Shown here one piece after another: positions 1-10,560 of a stretch of 64,000 nucleotides of DNA. The stretch spans positions 17,651,001 through 17,715,000 of the forward strand of contig CM032128.1 of assembly GCA_018894105.1 (NCBI GenBank), in the 5' to 3' direction. Every line of letters starts with the position of its first letter. Position 1 is the first letter of the stretch. The stretch comes from Jacaranda mimosifolia. Taxonomy: Eukaryota; Streptophyta; Magnoliopsida; Lamiales; Bignoniaceae. The position numbers and the translations under genes are program-made. The notes under the pieces were generated by a model. The model did no database searches. It was not told the origin of the DNA and was given only the letters and a program-made list of their open reading frames with translations.

Positions 1-297
1 TTGACCATCAAAACTAAGGAAAATAAAAAGCAGACCTATGAGCGGTATGACCTAGTGTTTGGTTTGAGAGAGTGCTCTAAAGTTTAGGCTACTCACTTGA
101 CTAAGCTGAGGGGCTTCTCATACATACTCAGAAAATGTTGACCTTTTAGTCCAGTCATAAGTATTGATGATAATAAACCAACCCTTGATACTAATAGTTT
201 CCTGAAGTAATGTTTGTTGGATAAAAGGGATCGAGCAATGGTTTATATTCGATCCAAATTTTGAAAGTTTGATTTGAAGAAATGCATGAGTTTCAAT
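1..297. other. Unassigned AT-rich DNA
   Basis: I see no open frame or recognisable repeat here. It lies just outside the proposed start of the copia LTR and may be flanking DNA or part of an older repeat. Confidence 0.3.
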
Positions 298-1644
298 TGT
301 TGGGAAGTAGTTGATTAGCGCCTATTGATAGCATCACTTAAAAATTCAAATTTCCTTACCAAAATGACATGGAAACTTCAACATTCAAATTTGAAATTTG
401 AATTCATGGTTTAAAACGGCTCTAGAGAAAGCAGTCTATATTGAGAGCTAACTTACACGAAAATGAAAAATGAAGGAAAACCTGGGAAGCATAAACTATC
501 AAAGCCAAAAAGGGAAAATCTAGAATGACTCCACACTTGTGAGTAACGTTCATAAATGGCTAGTTTGCTTACTATATTGATAGCTTACTTACACAAAAAT
601 GAAAAATATATGAAAACCTAGAAAGTAGAAACTACCAAAGCCAAGTAGGAAAAATCTGGAATGACTCCACACTTATGAGTAACGTTCATAAACGGCTAGC
701 TTGCTTATATATACTCTAACAGGGACTTCAAATACAAGAGAGAACGCTGTTGAAATATTCAAGCTTGTGCATGCATCTATTTTCAAGTTCCCTTAAGTTA
801 TCTAAAAAATCTCTCAAGTCTAACGAGCTTAAACCCAATTTTCAAACTTCTCTTAGATTGAGAGCTGAGCTAAAATAGTTGTAATAGCCTCACCTTGATT
901 ATCTTGTAAGGTTGATACTTATCCTTAAAGTCAAAGTTTTGAAAGAATTCATTTCCTTGGTACTCATTATTCTCATTTAAGACTTATCCATAAAATCAGA
1001 GTGCGAAGAAATTCATTTCCTTGGAACGCACTAATTGAAGTTTGGACTTTAGCCATAAAAAGTTGGGTTTGAACTTTATTCCATAAAACATTATTAGAGT
1101 GTCAAAGGAACTTGTTTTTTGGTGAAGCATTCGCTACAAGTTTGACCTTAGCTGTATAAAAGGTTAGGTATTTGATTATGCTAGCAAAAGTCAAAATTGG
1201 GTTCTTCCATACCTTAAAGAACCAAGGTTTTTGGCAGAGCTTGTAAAAGCTAAGGTTTGGTGCTTTTGTACTGTAAAGAATTGGGTTAGGATTGCTCTCG
1301 TTAAAAATCTAGGTAATAGTTGGAGTTTATCCTGTAAAAGATCAATATAATGAACTTTCCCTGAAATCCTAACTTGCAAAGCTTGGGTAGAGTAGTATGG
1401 TCATTTGATCCTAAGCTCTATGTGTTATTGGTATTCTTTACTTATTTTATTCTTTATTATTGTGCATTGCGTACTTAATGATCACTGTGCTATACATTGT
1501 TTATGACTGGTCAATAATTTGTGTAAGTGTTGCAAGTATTGAACTAAATGCATCAGGAAGTAATCATTCTTAAAGTCATTCTACTGTGCAAAAAAATTGA
1601 AGTAGCATAAATCACCCTCCTCTTATGCTCAACTTGGTGCCACA
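298..1644 (+). mobile_element. Ty1/copia LTR (proposed 5' LTR)
   Basis: The right edge is well supported: the sequence ends ...CCACA and is followed two bases later by a copia-type primer binding site. The left edge is tentative, placed at a TGTTGGG at 298 because LTRs start with TG. A TATA-like stretch (TATATATAC) near 706 would be the LTR promoter. The LTR carries a 136-bp tandem duplication (439-710) and further short internal repeats around 900-1030. No matching 3' LTR was seen, so the element is truncated on its 3' side. Confidence 0.5.
439..710 (+). repeat. 136-bp tandem duplication inside the copia LTR
   Basis: Two imperfect copies, about 439-574 and 575-710. Both contain TGACTCCACACTT followed by GAGTAACGTTCATAAA and GGCTAG. 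The second copy runs directly into the TATA-like stretch, so it may have duplicated U3 regulatory sequence. Confidence 0.7.
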
Positions 1645-1646
1645 AT

Positions 1647-1658
1647 TGGTATTAGAGC
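1647..1658 (+). promoter_or_regulatory. Copia primer binding site (tRNA-iMet type)
   Basis: TGGTATTAGAGC differs by one base from the usual plant copia site TGGTATCAGAGC, which pairs with the 3' end of initiator Met-tRNA to prime minus-strand DNA synthesis. It starts two bases after the LTR terminal CA. Confidence 0.8.
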
Positions 1659-1705
1659 AAGTTCATTCCGTATAAAGGCCTAACAATTTGAATGTAAGAT
1701 CCACT

Positions 1706-2107
1706 ATGAACACCATGGAACTCCATGTAGAAGGTTTATCTCACAATAGGCCACCATTATTCAATGGAATAGATTATCTTAGTTAGAAGAAAAGAATGCA
1801 GAAATACATCATAGCTCAAGATTTTGATATGTGGACAATCATTACTAAAGGAATGTTTATCCCAACCACAGAAGATGAAAATCGTGTACGCAACAAGATA
1901 GGGTTGGAATATAATGTAGAGGATAAGAGACATATTGCTCTCAATGCCAAAGCTGAGAATATTACTGCATGCTCTCTCGCAATGGAAGAATACAACAAAA
2001 TAAGCTTATGTGAAAATGCCAAAGATATATGGGATTTGCTACAAGTTACTCATGAAGGAACATATCAGGTTAGGTCTGAAAGGATTACTATCTTGGTGCT
2101 TCAATAA
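1706..2107 (+). pseudogene. Copia gag N-terminal fragment
   Basis: An ATG at 1706 opens a frame that reads through LFNGIDYLS, the usual start of a plant copia Gag (DUF4219/UBN2 type), and continues with KYIIAQDFDMW and AKDIWDLLQVTHEGT. A TAG at 1784-1786 stands where the family has Trp (YLSW), consistent with TGG to TAG. After the stop near 2105 no further gag, protease, integrase or RT follows, so the rest of the element is lost. Gag normally forms the virus-like particle that packages the element RNA. This copy is a 134-codon remnant with an internal stop. Confidence 0.75.
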
Positions 2108-2576
2108 TAAGCCTAACAAACAGTTGCACCACAACTCAGGTTAATAAGCTTTCCCTAGCCTATGAATATCAATAATAAGCCCTTGACTCCAAACTATTGC
2201 ACCAAAACTCAATCTTTAAAGTAATAGCCACTTTCCATAAAAAAGAATTCCAACTAATAGCAAAGTCTGGCCGACATCCCCAAAATTGTACCCAATCCAC
2301 AATCAGCTCATTAAATCATTTTAAAGCAAAGATCAATAAGTGAGCACCCAACTAGAAATCTAAAAGAAGATGAACTCAGGCAATAAATGACAACCCTGCT
2401 AATGATAAAATATAATATATAACAGAAACATGGTAATAATAAAAACATAAAAATATAATATGGAATTAAAAAGGAAAGTAAATATTAATAAAATGAAATG
2501 TATAATAATGAAATTCATATTTTCAATTTGAAATTAATTATTTTCAATCAAAAATAAAATGAGCTTGGTGATGAAC
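2108..2576. other. AT-rich DNA without recognised genes
   Basis: This non-coding stretch lies between the gag remnant and the hAT element. It has no long open frame and no clear repeat structure beyond A/T-rich runs. Confidence 0.4.
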
Positions 2577-3272
2577 CCCTAATATAGGACTGTCAACATG
2601 TTAAATTTGGATCAAATCAACTATATCCAAATTCAAATTCAATTATCGAAATTCATATTGGAATTCGACCCGATATCCTATAATCTACTTGTTAGTTAGT
2701 ATTATATCTGAATCTAATGGATATTCAAAATTCGATTAAAAAATCCAACCTTATTTAAATTTTTTTCTTTTGAGTTGTATAAAAATATTGTATTTACAAA
2801 GTAAATTTACACCATATTTGAATTTTTCACAACTTTTTATTTAATCATATATTAGCTTAAAAGTTAAATATATGAATACTAAACCCTATATAACATTATA
2901 TAAATACATACGTAAACTATTATACATTATTATATTTGACATCTTTTCAATATTCCTCTTATTTTTGGACTTAGACTCATTATTAATAGCACAACATTAT
3001 AGAGATTAACATAGGTATTAGGCCAATATAATATATATATATATATATATTATTTTAAAATCTTTATTATATTATATATAAGAGTATTAATTTAATACAT
3101 AATTATTAAAGTTTGAATTCAGATTTTTAACAGATCGGATTGCTTAATTTCATATTCAATCCACTTATTTTAGATTATGGCTATTTATAGTCGCTTAAAA
3201 ATCTTAAAATACGGATTGGAATCAAATTAGATTCGGATTAAAATTTGATCCATTAACAACCCTACCCTAATA
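2577..3272. repeat. 8-bp target site duplication flanking the hAT element
   Basis: CCCTAATA occurs at 2577-2584 and again at 3265-3272, directly abutting the two ends of the element. An exact 8-bp duplication is the hallmark of hAT insertion. Confidence 0.8.
2585..3264. mobile_element. Non-autonomous hAT element, 680 bp
   Basis: The left end reads TAGGACTGTCAACATG. The right end read on the other strand starts TAGGGTTGTTAATGG. Both arms continue into related, degenerate GGATCAAATTTAAATC-type sequence. The TAGGG-type termini and the perfect 8-bp duplication place it in the hAT superfamily. There is no coding capacity: the interior is AT-rich with an (AT)n run near 3030. It would have needed a hAT transposase supplied in trans. 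An older arm-rich repeat of another class is less likely given the duplication. Confidence 0.75.
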
Positions 3273-5165
3273 TGTCTAGAGGAGACATTAGCCAAATCCC
3301 AAATGCTTCTAAGATAAGTACAAGATATTAGAGTGGGCTGCCAAACATAGTGTGCTTAACCTATCAAAACATGACACTATTAATATCAAGACTTAAGTCA
3401 GAAAATGCATTTGATCAATTCATTTTTTATTCAGACAAATTTTCTGAGAAAATACGCTCTAAAATTAAAGACCCATAATTTACAACATTCAATCGTAAAT
3501 TTCTAAAGAGACTCTGTGAGACAAATTTTGTCCATATCATTTTTAATTTTCCTTCAAACTTTTAATATGCACTTTTTGTTCTATAGTATTTTAATCCAAT
3601 TTTTTAAAATAGTAATTATTATATATATATATATAAATATAATTATGATGAAATCGGTTGGATCGCGAGTCGCTCAACAGTTAAACTAATGTCCTTACTC
3701 CATTGTTCTTCTGATTGAATGAACATGCGGCTTTTCAAGCATCCATTTAAAGGTGAAATTTTTTTTAAATTTTATTTAATTTTATATAAAATTTAATGAT
3801 ATGCTACTTGAAAGGTGGCTATATATTGTGACCATGCCTTGCCACTCTCGCCGTGTTGATGCATATACACATATATACATATTAGTAATATCTAAATTTA
3901 TCATCAAATTATATGAAACATTTAAATTTTTTAGATATTACTGCAAGCATATATTGTGAGAAATTTTACTTTTATGTAAATACATGGTAGAAGGGATAAC
4001 TTATAAATTGACTCAAGATGCAACTTCCCATCCTTTCTTATAAGTAACTTTCCCTTAAAAAAGGTAAATTATTAAATCTATCTAATAACTATAGGAAATC
4101 ATGGTTTAAAATCCTGTGTGTAGTAAATAGACTATGTTATAAAAAAATTATCATTTTTTTGAAATTAATATCATTTGAGATTTTATGGGTTAAAAAAAAT
4201 TCGACTTTAACAAATCACTAAATACATGTATACCATGAAATTTAGCCATATATAGGTATACTTAAATAATAAAACATAAAAACATACCTCCTAATTCATA
4301 GATATATAATTAAATATGTTAAATACATAATAATATAAAGATTAGGGAATTTTCTTTCTTTATTTAATTTTTTAGAGCTAATTCAAAATAAGATAAAATG
4401 ATCAAGGACCAATTCAAAGTAAGATAAAAAGAGCAAGGGCCTCTAAGCAAATAGGGAAATTTTCACCTTCTAAAAATAGAGGCCAACACCTCACTATTCC
4501 AGACACCTACTGTCTTCCTCCTCTGCAGACTACCAAAATTTGGCTTCCAACCCAAATTTCTCATCCTCAACCATCAAGACATTATAGCCAAATCCTTCCT
4601 AACTCACTGAAGATCAAAATTCTTGAAAATTCCCTTAGAAATTTCAGTCTTAAACTCTTAAAATTCTATCAAAGTCAAGAGAAAACCTATGAGCTAGTAA
4701 AAATCCTGTCCAATCTTAAACTTTAAGAAATTCATAAACCATTCTTTCTAGTTACTTGATCATACATGCAAGTATACCTTTAGAAAGCCCTTTGTATGTA
4801 GATTACTATGGTAGAATGCGATTTTAGAAACTCTACAAGAACCACACATGAATTGCTATCGGAATTAACACTATCACATGAAAGTAGAAGTTCGCTGAAC
4901 AAAATGTGATATTTGTTTGCATATAAATGGAGTATCAACCATCCAAATTATAAACGGGGAGCCATGGATGGGAAGCTCTCTGCACGTACATAAATTAGAG
5001 ATAAGAATCACTAGAATTGATTTCGGATTCTGGCCGACAAAATGGAAAGACTATAACCTACCACTAGGACATGGTAGGAATTAGAACACAAGTTTGAATG
5101 GGTATAAAGGAAGATTAAGCTGTTAGATCATCAAATTGAAGTTACTATTAGAAAATCCATTGAGT
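3273..5165. other. AT-rich intergenic DNA
   Basis: No recognisable gene or element was seen in these 1.9 kb. There is a short (TA)n run near 3620. A moderately GC-richer, pyrimidine-rich part (4440-4700) resembles untranslated leader DNA, but I find no reading frame attached to it. Confidence 0.4.
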
Positions 5166-5186
5166 TCTCACTACCAAAAAAACTAG

Positions 5187-5348
5187 CTTTAGCGGTTACT
5201 GATTTGTGATCGAATTGTGACCAAATCAATTTGAAACTTTTTAAAAAAATAGTAACGGATTAGTGACTGATTTGTGACAGAATTAGTGACCCCAAACATG
5301 ATAGTCACTAATCGGTCATTAAATTAGTGATCGATTTTTCTTGGGTCA
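5187..5348. repeat. Left subterminal repeats of CACTA-1
   Basis: Short repeated motifs of the form TTAGTGAC, GTGACC and GTCACTAATCGG occur in both orientations. In CACTA elements such arrays bind the TNPA-like accessory protein. The array is far shorter than the one at the right end (about 160 against 540 bp) and stops abruptly at the truncated gypsy LTR. Confidence 0.75.
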
Positions 5349-5711
5349 CTAGTGCGGCGGCATGGGTGGTACTGGGGTGGCATGCCCCATTAATGCAGAG
5401 GCATGCTTCATGTTAGGGCCTTTAATGCTGTAGAGTTGACTCTGCGCCGAGTCGACCTCCAATCGACCATTCGATGGGTTGGTGCACGGCATAACGCGGT
5501 GGCCGAGCACCGTGGTCGATGGCTCGACCAGCGGTCTAGTCTGTGACCAAGTTGAATGCCCGCCCGCCAGAGCATGATAGGTCGATCTGTATGATTGAAT
5601 TAGGCCACCTAAAGTTGGTAGCACCATTGGGCCCTAGGGATTAGATGGGCCTGATGTTATATCATTGATTCTGTGGCTTTTGGACCGAGCCCATTGGGCC
5701 ATCCCATATCA
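5349..5711 (-). repeat. Truncated 3' LTR of the Tat element
   Basis: Matches 15424-15767 of the full LTR, with shared landmarks such as GTGCGGC, GGTGGCATG, CCATTAATGC, GGTGGCCGAGCACCGTGGTC and GCCCGCCAGAGCATGAT. The inner edge (5711, ...ATATCA) is intact. The outer ~418 bp, equivalent to 15006-15423, is missing where the LTR meets CACTA DNA, so the left target duplication cannot be read. Confidence 0.85.
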
Positions 5712-5727
5712 TGAGTCCCCCTTCACT
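5712..5727 (-). promoter_or_regulatory. Polypurine tract of the Tat element
   Basis: On the minus strand GAAGGGGGACTCA lies directly before the 3' LTR start (TGATATGGG). A purine run in this place primes plus-strand DNA synthesis in LTR retrotransposons. Confidence 0.7.
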
Positions 5728-5836
5728 TTCGAATGCTGAACGAGATAATCAATGAGAAGGATTGGGGAGTAGTCTATAGTGCCATTACATGGGTTTGTCA
5801 ATGAGGGTTTTTGAAAATTAACCCAGGTTTTGCGCA

Positions 5837-5939
5837 TTTAATACGACGGTTACGTTATGCCAGGCGTGACGCCAAACGACGGTTACAGCATTATTACAAC
5901 CGCTTGGATTCCCGCACTCGTGTGCCTATAAATAGGCAC
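5837..5939 (+). promoter_or_regulatory. Putative promoter of the antisense ORF
   Basis: CTATAAATAGG at 5926-5936 is a canonical plant TATA box on the plus strand, about 55 bp upstream of an ATG at 5991. It sits inside a perfect inverted repeat, GTGCCTAT-AA-ATAGGCAC (5922-5939). Upstream, ACGACGGTTAC occurs twice (near 5842 and 5875); each contains CGGTTA, which fits the plant MYB core CNGTTR. The direction is opposite to that of the retrotransposon genes. Confidence 0.5.
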
Positions 5940-5990
5940 GGTTAAAGTACTCTTCTTTTGTTTTCCTTAGCGTTCTTCCTTTGCTGTAGC

Positions 5991-8547
5991 CATGTTACAT
6001 TTATCTTATTCTAAAGGTAGTCATGGGGGGGATGGCGAGCTACTCATTTTGATAGGCCTGGGGGTTCATCAGAGGAGTCGAGTAGCTTGTCGAAGACAGC
6101 TCGAGCTCCAGTGGCTCGAGCAGCGATAGTGCTGGCGGGGGTGATGGAGCTGGGCCAAGTTAGGCTCCTCTGTTACATGGTCGATTATTTACCCCCGATC
6201 ATTATAACGAAATAGTATCTACGATCACCCCTATCGACTTGAGTCGTATTAGGCAGTTGTATCATGTTCCCATAGAGTATGAGCTTTTAGGACCTGGGCC
6301 CTCTGGTCAGATACATCGACCCTTGGCTGGCTGTGTAAATGTGTTTGAGGATGCCTTTAGGTATGGTCTTAGGTTCCCTTTAGGTGGTCCTGTAGGGGTT
6401 TAGAAGTGTGTGTAACCCAACGGCAACCAAATTGCTTTTCTATTATTTAGCTTTACTGTCCTAATGCACATATTCGACCAGCCTGGCAATTTTGAAAATT
6501 TCTAAATTTTATTTCACTTTCCAATCTCCTACAAGTCGGGTAGCACCGACGAGTCAGGCTTTTATTATCTCACTGCTTGACCCCACCGTAAGTTTCTTGT
6601 TACCCCAACCTCTTTCTGTGGGCAAGAGTGGAAAAAATGTGACTTGTATGCTTGAGTTGCCGGGGTTTCCATATCTCAAGGGGCTGGTGGATGGGGCATG
6701 TCGAGATGCCAGGTAACCTAACTCCAACCTGGCCTAATACCTTTGTTTGGGATCTGGTCAAGTTTGGTCAGGTGGAGGCCTCGGTATTTATCGAGGAGAG
6801 AAGTTTGGTGTTAGCTAGGCTATTGCTAGCCCAACTGGGCTTGCCAGTGGACGATCGACTAGGTAGATTGCACTGTCGATGATTCATTATTTTTTCATTT
6901 TTCTGTTTGGTTTTAACCCTTTATTGTTATATTGCTTGGCAGATCGTGATGAAATCATGGATCGATCAAGAGCTGAAGCTTTGGCGAGGGCTAAGAGAAA
7001 CGAGCAGCGTCATTTAGCTCATCGAGGGGTTGCTGTGGTCGCGGCACCCTAGCCAGAGGCGATAACACCTTTTCCATTACCTACTCCATCGCCTGCTCAG
7101 CCCGTGGCGACTATAGGTAGCAGTCCGGTGGGTCGGGGAAAAAGAGCTATGGTTGAGTAGGCAGGACCTGCTCCAAAGAGGACAGCAGCTGAGAAAGGAA
7201 AGGGAAAGGCCACGGGGTCCGACCAACCCTTTGGTTACGATTTGTTCGGCCAGCATGGGGATGACGTGCTGTTCCATTTGCCAAGACTACCATCGCCAAG
7301 GTTCAGAATGAAGCCGAGCATGGCTGTTCATAACTCCTTGTTGATGGAGACAGTGGGGCCGACTGGAGTTGCTTTGCTAAAGGTGCTGATTGCCGGGCTG
7401 TTTGCGTCGGACCAAAAAAAATTGATGGGGCTGAGCTAGGATGCCACGCTCAGGGCTCTGGCTTATCACTCGAATATAATAAGGCTCTAGTCAATTATGT
7501 TGTATTATCGAGCTTTATTCTTTGGCCGAGTATTATTTTCTTATCCATAATGCTGTCTTTCAGGTGGGCTACCATTTCTATAGGAGGTCGGAGCTAGCCC
7601 TTGCCGACCCTAAGCACTTGCAAAAGGGCAGAGACGTAGAGACTCTAAAGGCTCAGCTCGAGTCTTCCCAGACTAAGGTTGAGGAGCTAGCCAATGAGGT
7701 CAATGAGCTTAACAATCAGCTCTGATTGAAGGATAATCAAATGGTTACCTCCGTCAAGGAGAGGACCAGAATGGATGAGCTACTCAAACAGGCTAGGATG
7801 GATGCGCAACTTGGTTATAAGTCTGGTCGATCATCTGGTCGGAGGGCAGCTCCCGATGAAGCTAGAGCTGAATTCTATAAAAAGCTGAATTCTACAAAAA
7901 TCTGAGCTAAATTCTACAGAAAGCTGGTTAGAGGGCGGAGCTCGATGCAGTGCAGCAATTTATGCTCTGCTAGGTGCCAGGATACAAGCGTTGTGTTCTC
8001 CTTGGATGACACCCAAAATACATTTGCGAAGGCCCTTAAGTAGTTATAATTTCTGGGCTATTCTTTTCGACCTGAGGATAGGGAATGCCTCAGCTAGCTC
8101 CTTGATGAGCAGTTGTAGCCGTACCTTAAGGACGATGAGGCTATTGCTAAAGAGAGAGCTGCGGAGGTTCCTGTGGTTGAAGGAGTTGGAAAGGCTCCAC
8201 CTGCCGCCCCCTTGACTGAGGCGCAAAGGAAGGCGGCCGAGGTGGCGAAGAAATTAGATGAGATCGCTAAGGAGTTTGCCTTTGCTAGCGAGTTTGCATT
8301 TGAGGTTCGAGACGGTATGGTCGATGCTGCCGCATACCTTCCTCCGCTGGATGAAAGTTTTCTAGTCGATGGGGCTGGGCCATTTCAACTGATGATGGCT
8401 ACTATTCCTATTACTGTTGCGATGCCCAAGCTAAGGGCGAGGGGCCCCATGGTTGTTCCTATTCTGATTCCTTCAAGCGATGAGCTCGAACAAGCAATTG
8501 AAGAGGGTGCTCAAGGAGGGCACGACGAAGGCGCTGGGTCGAGTTGA
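5991..8547 (+). pseudogene. Antisense ORF of the Tat element (Transposase_28-like, PF04195 type)
   Basis: Tat-lineage elements often carry an extra gene between integrase and the 3' LTR on the opposite strand; its function is unknown. Here a Ser/Gly-rich N-terminus (about 6103-6160) leads to a frame containing TPDHYNEIV, IDLSRIRQLYHVP and EDAFRYGLRFPL (6190-6385), the conserved start of the 'putative gypsy-type transposon' domain. Later parts are a WKKCDLY motif near 6630, a Lys/Arg-rich region with low-complexity Pro/Ala (6940-7210), a coiled-coil segment (7565-7725) with LKAQLESSQTKVEELANEV, and a C-terminal 125-codon open piece at 8173-8547. The frame changes several times and has stops (for example 6401-6403), some of which may be introns. 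It is clearly related to the family but not translatable as a whole. Confidence 0.7.
8173..8547 (+). CDS. Open C-terminal segment of the antisense ORF
   Basis: A 124-residue open stretch, Ala- and Glu-rich. It has a helical segment TEAQRKAAEVAKKLDEIAKE followed by an acidic tail (SSDELEQAIEEGAQGGHDEG). Such acidic, coiled C-termini are usual in this plant gene family. It is probably the last exon of the degraded antisense gene rather than an independent protein, since its ATG lies within the helical region and no promoter is evident. Confidence 0.4.
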   Translation: MVEGVGKAPPAAPLTEAQRKAAEVAKKLDEIAKEFAFASEFAFEVRDGMVDAAAYLPPLDESFLVDGAGPFQLMMATIPITVAMPKLRARGPMVVPILIPSSDELEQAIEEGAQGGHDEGAGSS

Positions 8548-8930
8548 TGCTCCTGTTCTGATGTATTTTTCATTCTAATTAATGTACTTATTCTGATATT
8601 TATACTCGAGATTTTTGAAATTGAATGAAGTACTCCTTTTGCTATTTGAACATACTTGTCTTGTTGAATGATATGTGCTTTTTATTGCTCTTTAAGCATA
8701 TCTATTTTTTCGAATGGCATCTCGAACAAATAAAATGTGTTTCCTAAATATTGGTAAAATTAGTTCAAGTTCGTTGTCAAATGAACCATGATGACCTAAA
8801 CCAACGCACATTTTAATTCACATTATGCGTCTTCAATTTATCAGTTTGAGGTCATTTTGATCGATTGCGGGGTCGATTGAAATCGATCAAATCATTCGCT
8901 TGATCTCGACTGTTAAGCCTTGCTATGGCA
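8548..8930. other. AT-rich spacer between antisense ORF and tandem repeats
   Basis: Non-coding, probably the 3' untranslated region of the antisense gene and the 3' non-coding region of the retrotransposon. No motif recognised. Confidence 0.4.
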
Positions 8931-9350
8931 GCTGGGAGCCTGCTGGGTCGACTTCGTAGTCGATAATAAGCGATGAACTCATTTATTTGATCGACTATGG
9001 GTCGATAGTAAATGATCGATTCGTTTATTTGGTCTTGGCTTAGAAGCCTTAACTTGGCGGCTGGAAGCCTGCTTGGTCGACTACAGAGTCGATTATTTGA
9101 TCTTGGCTTAGAAGCCTTGACTTGGCGGCGAAGCTTGCTTGGTCGACTACGGGGTCGATGATGTGGTCTTGGCTGAGAAGCTTTGACTTGGTAGCTAGAA
9201 GCCTGCTTTTTTGACTATAGGGTCGATGATTTGGTCTTGGCTAAAAAGCTTTGACTTGGCTTCTAGAAGCCTGCTTGTTCGACTACGGGGTTGATGATTT
9301 GGTCTTGGCGGCTAGAAGCTTGCTTGTTCGACTACGGGGTTGACAGCAAA
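8931..9350. repeat. ~65-bp minisatellite in the 3' region of the Tat element
   Basis: About six degenerate tandem copies of a unit containing TTGGTCGACTACGGGGTCGAT, GATTTGGTCTTGGCT, AGAAGC(C/T)TTGACTTGGCGGC and AGAAGCCTGC. The array lies between integrase and the antisense ORF. Plant Tat elements are known to have hypervariable tandem repeats in this 3' region. Confidence 0.75.
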
Positions 9351-9493
9351 TGGTCAATTCATATAAATAGGTATTTGTGAAATGTGTTGTAGCTTTACAT
9401 TGTTACAAGGAAATACAACGGAGGCCAGTCGCCTTTTTATACATAGAATTTCTTTAGATTTACAACGTTCTAAGGTCGCGGTAGTTTATCGCC

Positions 9494-10560
9494 TCACGTG
9501 TCTGCTAGTCGGTATACATTGTGCTTTAACACTTTGACCATGGAGTAAGGTCCCTCCCATTTTGGGTCGAGTTTTCCCACATTTCTTGACACTTCGACTT
9601 TCTTGAGGACTAGGTCGCTGATTTTGAAACACCCAGTCGAACGCCTTTGTTGTAACGTTCTGTCATTTTTGATCGGTATCATTGCATTGTGTTGTAGGCT
9701 GTGTGGTGTAGCTCGTCGATGGTGATTAGGTCAAGGGTCCTTTCTGTCGCATTTCTGACTGGGTTATAATGAATCACTCGGGCTGTGTGTTGCACCAGTT
9801 CGGATGGAATTACTGCTTCAGAGCTACAGACCAAGTTGTAGGGGCTGTGGCCTGTAGCCCACAGCACCCTTGGTAGGTCATTTGCCCAGCTTGCCCCTGT
9901 TCCCACTATTCGAGTTTTGAGGTGGTCGAGAACTATTCTATTCGTAACCTCCGTTAAACCATTAGCTTAGGGGTTTCCTATCGATGTAATGTGTTTTTAG
10001 ATTCCCATAGCCTCACACCATTTTCTCGTGCTCCTACTTTGAAATTGGGTCTCGTTGTCCAAGATCAGGACTTTGGGAAAACCGAAATGACATATTATGT
10101 TCTTCCAAATGAAGCTCTTGATGGCCGCGCAGGTAATTTTTGGAACTGCTTCTGCTTCGACCCATTTAGTAAAATACTCAACGGCTACGATGATAAATTT
10201 TCATTGGCTGAATGTTTTTACGAGAGATCCGACTATGTCGATCCCCTACTGGTCGAATGGCCATGTGATCTGGACGTTTACCATTGACACGGCTGGTTGG
10301 TGCGGTATGTTCAAGTAGAGCTGGCATGATGGGCACTTCCTAGTGAAGTTGACTGAGTCTTTTAATAAGGTGGGCTAGAAATACCCGTATCGGACAACTT
10401 TGTGGGCTAAGGACCGATCTTTAGAATGATTACCGCAGATGCTGGCGTGAATCTCGTGAAGAACTTTGTTTGCTTCTTCGGGTGTTAGGCATTTAAGTAG
10501 TGGTCCTGATATCGACCTCATGTAGAGCTGTCCGTGTTTGTCGAGGGCAAATTTGGCTGC
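9494..10560 (-). pseudogene. Integrase of the Tat element
   Basis: Inserts the cDNA into chromosomal DNA. The N-terminal zinc-binding part is visible as LHEIHASICGNH...RYGYF, then KCPSC. The DDE core shows GIDIVG (first Asp), ILDNETQF (second Asp) and NGLTEVTN (Glu). The C-terminal part has WANDLPRVLWAT, SEAVIPSE, and DLVLKK...GKLDPKWEGPY. One reading frame covers zinc region to core but is cut by at least five stops: TAG for Trp in GYF*P and in DQ*GIDIVG, TGA before KFIIVAV, TAA after MGI and TAA for Gln in NP*ANG. All three catalytic residues remain, yet the protein cannot be made. Confidence 0.85.
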
